A model generated the notes under the pieces. The model saw nothing but the letters and a program-made list of their open reading frames with translations, did no database searches and was not told where the DNA came from. Source: Paenibacillus sp. LS1 (GTDB taxonomy: Bacteria > Bacillota > Bacilli > Paenibacillales > Paenibacillaceae). Taken from it: a stretch of DNA of 64,000 bases. This document shows, one piece after another, positions 63,901-64,000 of the stretch. Each line of letters begins with the position of its first letter. The stretch's first letter is position 1. Location of the stretch: contig NZ_JAPDOE010000014.1 in NCBI RefSeq assembly GCF_026013365.1, positions 62,001 through 126,000 of the forward strand, given 5' to 3'. Both the position numbers and the translations under genes were made by a program.

Positions 63901-64000
63901 ACTCTCCCTATATAGCCGAATCTCGAAAGCTCCGGAATGGGTGGTTCGTAGAGTGGTCCGGATTGGCTGTAGAGGCCAATCCTTCTATGAAGTGCAATTA

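Overview
The window looks like chromosomal DNA of an endospore-forming, flagellated, S-layer-bearing Firmicute, most likely Paenibacillus. The evidence is its sporulation genes (spoIIID, a SpoIIQ-type M23 protein, an alpha/beta SASP), a secA-hpf-flagellar-comF-degSU backbone in the same order as Bacillus subtilis, several SLH-domain wall proteins with a csaB cluster, and many stalk-domain (copper amine oxidase N-terminal-like) exported proteins. The genus is inferred from protein style and gene content, not from a search. Every supported gene lies on the minus strand, so transcription runs from high to low coordinates. No rRNA, tRNA, insertion sequence, prophage or CRISPR array is visible.

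Region 1 (1-28000, read right to left): degS-degU, a small membrane protein, comFA, comFC, a giant fibronectin-III protein, yvyF-flgM-flgN-flgK-flgL-DUF6470-fliW-csrA-hag, a TPR glycosyltransferase, flaG-fliD-fliS-fliT, a cold-shock gene, hpf, secA and prfB. This is the B. subtilis late-flagellar/competence block with three inserted genes: the FnIII protein, the glycosyltransferase (candidate for flagellin modification) and csp. comFB is not seen. hag has a sigma-D-type promoter and a leader hairpin matching the CsrA consensus, next to fliW and csrA. prfB carries the +1 programmed frameshift.

Region 2 (28000-50000): exported and wall proteins: a phosphodiester glycosidase with stalk domains, another stalk-domain protein, an SbsA-type SLH protein, metK, a SASP, two unassigned exported proteins, a highly expressed-looking S-layer protein with N-terminal SLH repeats, a small coiled-coil protein, and a large protein with C-terminal SLH repeats.

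Region 3 (50000-57600): the secondary cell wall polymer cassette: tagO, a TagA-family glycosyltransferase, csaB (pyruvylation of the polymer that SLH domains bind), a DUF5693 membrane protein, and a phospho-sugar mutase. These probably make the anchor used by the SLH proteins of region 2.

Region 4 (57600-64000): fabZ, epuA, flhP, flhO, mbl, spoIIID and spoIIQ, again B. subtilis-like, but with about 530 bp of repeat-rich DNA between flhO and flhP.

The most unusual non-coding signal is a dispersed element of about 105 bp (905-1009, 51401-51505 reversed, 63791-63900). It has a conserved outer stem, an inner stem whose sequence differs in each copy while pairing is kept, and a conserved tail containing a GCTNCGC-like motif. 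The same heptamer recurs in a tandem array at 59930-60211. A second oddity is fliW, whose family-matching N-terminus requires an ATT start codon.
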